A stretch of DNA of 64,000 bases from Streptomyces monashensis (GTDB lineage: Bacteria; Actinomycetota; Actinomycetes; Streptomycetales; Streptomycetaceae): positions 1 to 64,000 of the forward strand of contig NZ_MLYO01000013.1 of NCBI RefSeq assembly GCF_001866665.1, in the 5' to 3' direction. The notes beneath the pieces are model-generated. The model was not told the DNA's origin. It ran no database searches and saw nothing but the letters and a program-made list of their open reading frames with translations. The translations under genes were made by a program, and so were the position numbers. This document shows, in pieces, positions 63,975 through 64,000 of this stretch; the first letter of the stretch is position 1, and every line of letters starts with the position of its first letter.

Positions 63975-64000
63975 GTGGACAGCGCCGACAGCTGGGGGGA
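63975..64000 (+). CDS. Start of an unidentified gene, cut by the window edge
   Basis: GTG 63975 stands five bases after GGAGG (63965-63969). Only eight codons are visible (begins VDSADSWG), too few to assign a family. Confidence 0.5.

Noticed and set aside
1..64000. CRISPR arrays, tRNA/rRNA genes, insertion sequences, integrases
   Set aside because: No regularly spaced repeats, cloverleaf or rRNA-like conserved stretches, or transposase/integrase motifs were noticed on either strand.

Overview
This is a very GC-rich chromosomal window with dense GC at third codon positions, many GTG starts and actinomycete-specific families (DUF5134, DUF5997, DUF6214, DUF6221, Rv1733c-type membrane protein, Cys-terminated leader peptide). 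It is almost certainly Streptomyces or a close relative. No rRNA, tRNA, CRISPR array, transposase or phage gene was seen. Regulators sit next to the transporters or enzymes they probably control, often with a visible palindrome between them.

Layout. 0-6.2 kb: a FUSC membrane protein translationally coupled to a MarR regulator, a DUF5134 membrane protein, an M56 metallopeptidase, a HAD phosphatase and a TetR regulator. 6.2-12.9 kb: DUF6214, an FprA-like ferredoxin-NADP reductase, an NCS2 purine permease, an ArsR-type repressor divergent from an Old Yellow Enzyme with clear operators in the promoter, then a frameshifted HhH pseudogene. 12.5-22.5 kb: a coupled PaaX/DUF6221 pair divergent from an AidB-like acyl-CoA dehydrogenase, a HEAT-repeat protein, an Rv1733c-type protein, a BNR-repeat protein, ung coupled to a BadF/NagK-type sugar kinase, and a CbiX-like protein without its metal-binding histidines. 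22.5-28.9 kb: a lactonase, a second FUSC protein divergent from an Lrp/AsnC regulator, a DHA2 MFS exporter, a LysR substrate-binding domain without HTH, and DUF5997.

29.0-41.7 kb is the most striking part: one compact operon of five genes (DUF4132 protein, a 1698-residue unrecognised protein, a MoxR-type AAA+ ATPase, a 1225-residue protein joining a DUF5682 domain to a VWA domain, and a SWIM zinc-finger protein). Content and order match the poorly understood E. coli yehI-L-M-P-Q cluster, with yehM and yehP here in one reading frame. An ATPase-plus-VWA pair suggests an energy-driven remodelling machine; its target is unknown.

41.7-49.1 kb: a decayed 2-hydroxyacid dehydrogenase, a lone P450, a DEAD-box helicase next to a cold-shock protein with a strong terminator and structured 5' region, an amidase, a GH3 lipoprotein and a YjbQ protein. 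49.1-52.1 kb: a sulfonate-type ABC importer (permease, ATPase, lipoprotein) preceded by a 27-codon leader peptide ending in Cys codons, the hallmark of cysteine-responsive attenuation. 52.1-53.1 kb: a gene graveyard with remnants of a Ser/Thr kinase and a TetR regulator. 53.1-64 kb: a flavin monooxygenase-like protein, an ABC exporter divergent from its probable MarR regulator, a secreted PNGase A-like amidase, an L,D-transpeptidase lipoprotein, and a two-gene heterodimeric ABC exporter with one intact and one ruined ATP site. A gene begins at the right edge.
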